From Taklimakanibacter albus (GTDB lineage: Bacteria; Pseudomonadota; Alphaproteobacteria; Rhizobiales; Aestuariivirgaceae), in NCBI RefSeq assembly GCF_016595235.1, contig NZ_JAENHL010000008.1, positions 1,696,624 to 1,760,623 of the forward strand: a DNA stretch of 64,000 nucleotides, written 5' to 3'. Under the pieces are notes generated by a model. It made no database searches. It was not told the origin of the DNA and saw only the letters and a list, made by a program, of their open reading frames with translations. Positions within the stretch are counted from its first letter, which is position 1, and every line of letters begins with the position of its first letter. Shown piece by piece: positions 62,265 through 64,000 of the stretch. The translations under genes were made by a program, and so were the position numbers.

Positions 62265-63130
62265 TACTTCCCGAAATTCGCCATGCGACGCGCGATTTCG
62301 GCGCGGTACGGGCTCGCTTTGTAGACACCCAGAACGCGCAGATGCGAGGTGAAGAATTCGAGCTCCTCGAGCGCCAGCCTGACATTGCGCTCGGACGGAT
62401 GGCCCTCGACATCGGCATAGAACTGCGTCGCCGAGAACTGGCCTTCGAGCTGGTATGATTCCAGCTTCGTCATGTTGACGCCATTGGTGGCGAAGCCGCC
62501 CATCGCCTTATAGAGAGCGGCGGGAACGTTGCGCACACGAAACACGAAGCTCGTGACCACCGGTGCGTCTTCGGGCTCGGCGTCATGCGGGGTGGCCGAC
62601 AGCACGATGAAACGGGTGGTATTGTGCTCCTCGTCCTCGACATTTTCCTTCAGGATTTCGAGACCGTAGATTTCGGCGGCAAGCTTGGTGGCGATGGCCG
62701 CGCGGCTCTTGTCCTTGGCCTCGGCGAGCTCGCGCGCCGCACCCGCCGTGTCGGCGGCGACAACGGGTTTCAGCTTCATCGCGCGGATCACCTTGCGGCA
62801 TTGGCCCAGCGCATGGACATGGCTGTGAACGGAGGTCAATCCTTGCGGATCGGCGCCCGGCACCAGGAGCAACTGGTGATGGACGCGCAGGAAGTGCTCG
62901 CCGACGATGTAGAGATTGGAGGCGGGAAGAAGATGGTGGATGTCGGCGACGCGGCCCGCCACCGAATTGTCGATCGGGATCATTGCGAGATCGACTTCAC
63001 CTTCCTTCACCGCGGCGAAGGCGTCTTCGAAAGTGCCGCAGGCCACCGGCTCGTGATCGGGATAGGCTTCACGGCAGGCAATATGCGAATTGGCGCCGGG
63101 CTCGCCCTGATAGGCGATCTTGGATGTCAT
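62264..63130 (-). CDS. pheA: Prephenate dehydratase
   Basis: 288 residues, stand-alone PDT. KIAYQGEPGANSHIACREAY and DLAMIPIDNSVAGRVADIH are the substrate-site motifs, with catalytic EEHNTTRFIVLS. The C-terminal ACT domain (about 190-275: FVFRVRNVPAALYKAMGG and ESYQLEG) gives phenylalanine feedback inhibition. It converts prephenate to phenylpyruvate. It lies 21 bp after kdsB on the same strand. Confidence 0.96.
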   Translation of the reverse strand: MTSKIAYQGEPGANSHIACREAYPDHEPVACGTFEDAFAAVKEGEVDLAMIPIDNSVAGRVADIHHLLPASNLYIVGEHFLRVHHQLLLVPGADPQGLTSVHSHVHALGQCRKVIRAMKLKPVVAADTAGAARELAEAKDKSRAAIATKLAAEIYGLEILKENVEDEEHNTTRFIVLSATPHDAEPEDAPVVTSFVFRVRNVPAALYKAMGGFATNGVNMTKLESYQLEGQFSATQFYADVEGHPSERNVRLALEELEFFTSHLRVLGVYKASPYRAEIARRMANFGK

Positions 63131-63151
63131 CTTGATTCAGTCCCTAAAAAT

Positions 63152-63904
63152 TCAAAAACGGCCTGCCTTCAGCATCTGGCGCGCCGCTTCGAGATCGGCC
63201 GGCGTATCGACGCCGAGCGGTACCGAGTCCACGCGCACCACCGCGATGCTCATGCCGTTATCGAGGGCGCGCATCTGCTCGAGGCGACGCTCGATCTCGC
63301 GCGCGCTCTGCGGCAGCTTGACGAAACGCTCGAGCGATTCGCGGCGATAGGCATAGATGCCGATGTGATGCCAGTAACGGGGCCCGAACTCAGGCCCCGG
63401 CAGGCGCTGGAAGTCGCGCGCGAAGGCGACCTCGCGCTCATCGGTCAGCGGCGCGATCGCCTTGACGATATTCGGATTGGCGACATCGGCCTCCTCGGTG
63501 ATGGGGGCGGCGATGGTCGAGATATCGATCGTCTCGTTGACCAGGCCGCCCAGGCAGCGCTGCACATCGAGGGGCGTGACGGTGGGCAGATCGCCCTGCA
63601 GATTGACGATGAAGCGGTAACGGCGCTCGGGGTCGCGCAAGGCGAGCGCCGCCAAGATGCGGTCCGAGCCCGAGGCGAGGCTCGGCTCGGTCACGATGGC
63701 GTCGCCGCCATGCGCCTTGATGGCGCGCGCGATCTCCATCTCGGCGCAGGCCACCAGGACCTGGCCGACATTGGCCTCGATGGCGCGTTTCCACACATGG
63801 ACGATCATGGGGACGCCATGGATATCGGCCAAAGGTTTGCCGGGCAGCCTGGTCGAGGCCATCCGGGCGGGGATAATGACAATAGTATTCTGGTGTTCGA
63901 TCAT
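63152..63904 (-). CDS. kdsB: 3-deoxy-manno-octulosonate cytidylyltransferase
   Basis: 250 residues. IIPARMASTRLPGKPLADI is the CTP-binding signature, followed by VIVHVWKRAIE-like helix, NLQGDLPTV with the metal-binding Asp, and HIGIYAYRRESL near the end. It activates Kdo as CMP-Kdo for lipopolysaccharide. Upstream of pheA in the same direction, a common pairing in Hyphomicrobiales. Confidence 0.95.
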   Translation of the reverse strand: MIEHQNTIVIIPARMASTRLPGKPLADIHGVPMIVHVWKRAIEANVGQVLVACAEMEIARAIKAHGGDAIVTEPSLASGSDRILAALALRDPERRYRFIVNLQGDLPTVTPLDVQRCLGGLVNETIDISTIAAPITEEADVANPNIVKAIAPLTDEREVAFARDFQRLPGPEFGPRYWHHIGIYAYRRESLERFVKLPQSAREIERRLEQMRALDNGMSIAVVRVDSVPLGVDTPADLEAARQMLKAGRF

Positions 63905-64000
63905 GGGCTTAAGGCGGGGCGCGGCAAATTGGTCAGGCGAGCTTTAACGTATTGCGAGCCATTCGAGAACCAATTAGTTTCCGCGGCGAATAGCGAAATA

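Overview
The window reads as chromosomal DNA of a GC-rich alphaproteobacterium, most likely of the order Hyphomicrobiales (Rhizobiales). Grounds: high GC throughout, a class I lysyl-tRNA synthetase, neighbouring pheA and kdsB, a PodJ-like coiled-coil/SEL1/peptidoglycan-binding protein, an Omp25/31-type porin, an FNR/FixK-type box, and dispersed palindromic intergenic repeats of a style common in that order. No rRNA, CRISPR array, transposase or integrase was recognised. One tRNA (Gly, CCC) is present.

Layout. 1-4188 (minus) is a very large TIR / nSTAND-type ATPase / WD40-repeat protein that runs off the left edge, preceded by an MscS-type channel. 6.6-9.3 kb holds a three-gene accessory operon (SRPBCC, SnoaL-like, tandem DUF6506) with a divergent LysR, then tRNA-Gly. 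9.4-13.8 kb is a regulatory block: an FAD monooxygenase with an orphan response regulator, divergent from a complete two-component system, with three matching direct-repeat boxes between them. 13.8-16.3 kb carries a porin-like protein, a LysR and a 5-formyl-THF cyclo-ligase family protein. 16.5-18.8 kb is a low-GC patch with a membrane-anchored BNR/Ycf48-like beta-propeller and a tiny secreted peptide.

19.1-24.7 kb is a complete nickel-uptake locus: nikABCDE on minus, nikR convergent with it, and an exact GTATGA-N16-TCATAC NikR operator upstream of nikA. 24.7-26.8 kb is an unusual secreted locus in which an extracellular solute-binding domain is fused to a trypsin-like protease, with two small related cysteine-containing exported proteins. 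26.9-31.8 kb has LuxR and LysR regulators, methylmalonate-semialdehyde dehydrogenase and serine acetyltransferase. 31.8-42.5 kb is mostly envelope, exported and metabolic genes (DUF1254, a 31-aa membrane protein behind an FNR-type box, a GT2 glycosyltransferase, a YbaY+META protein, a hydrolase, a solute-binding protein, pyrD, a degenerate S24 regulator and a FecR-domain exported protein).

42.5-64 kb is mainly housekeeping and DNA repair: lysS, an aldo/keto reductase, a dienelactone hydrolase, a DinG/XPD-like helicase translationally coupled to an O6-alkylguanine methyltransferase, an amidohydrolase, TerB, a MATE exporter, the Lhr-type helicase/PdeM repair pair, the PodJ-like protein, MerR, nudC, pheA and kdsB.

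The best candidates for under-described biology are the TIR-STAND-WD40 protein (NLR-like immune architecture with the TIR catalytic glutamate kept), the binding-protein/protease fusion locus, the low-GC propeller patch, and several crisp regulatory signals (NikR operator, three 11-bp-period boxes, FNR box, shared palindromes near the S24 regulator). Function for these is inferred from architecture only; no database search was possible.
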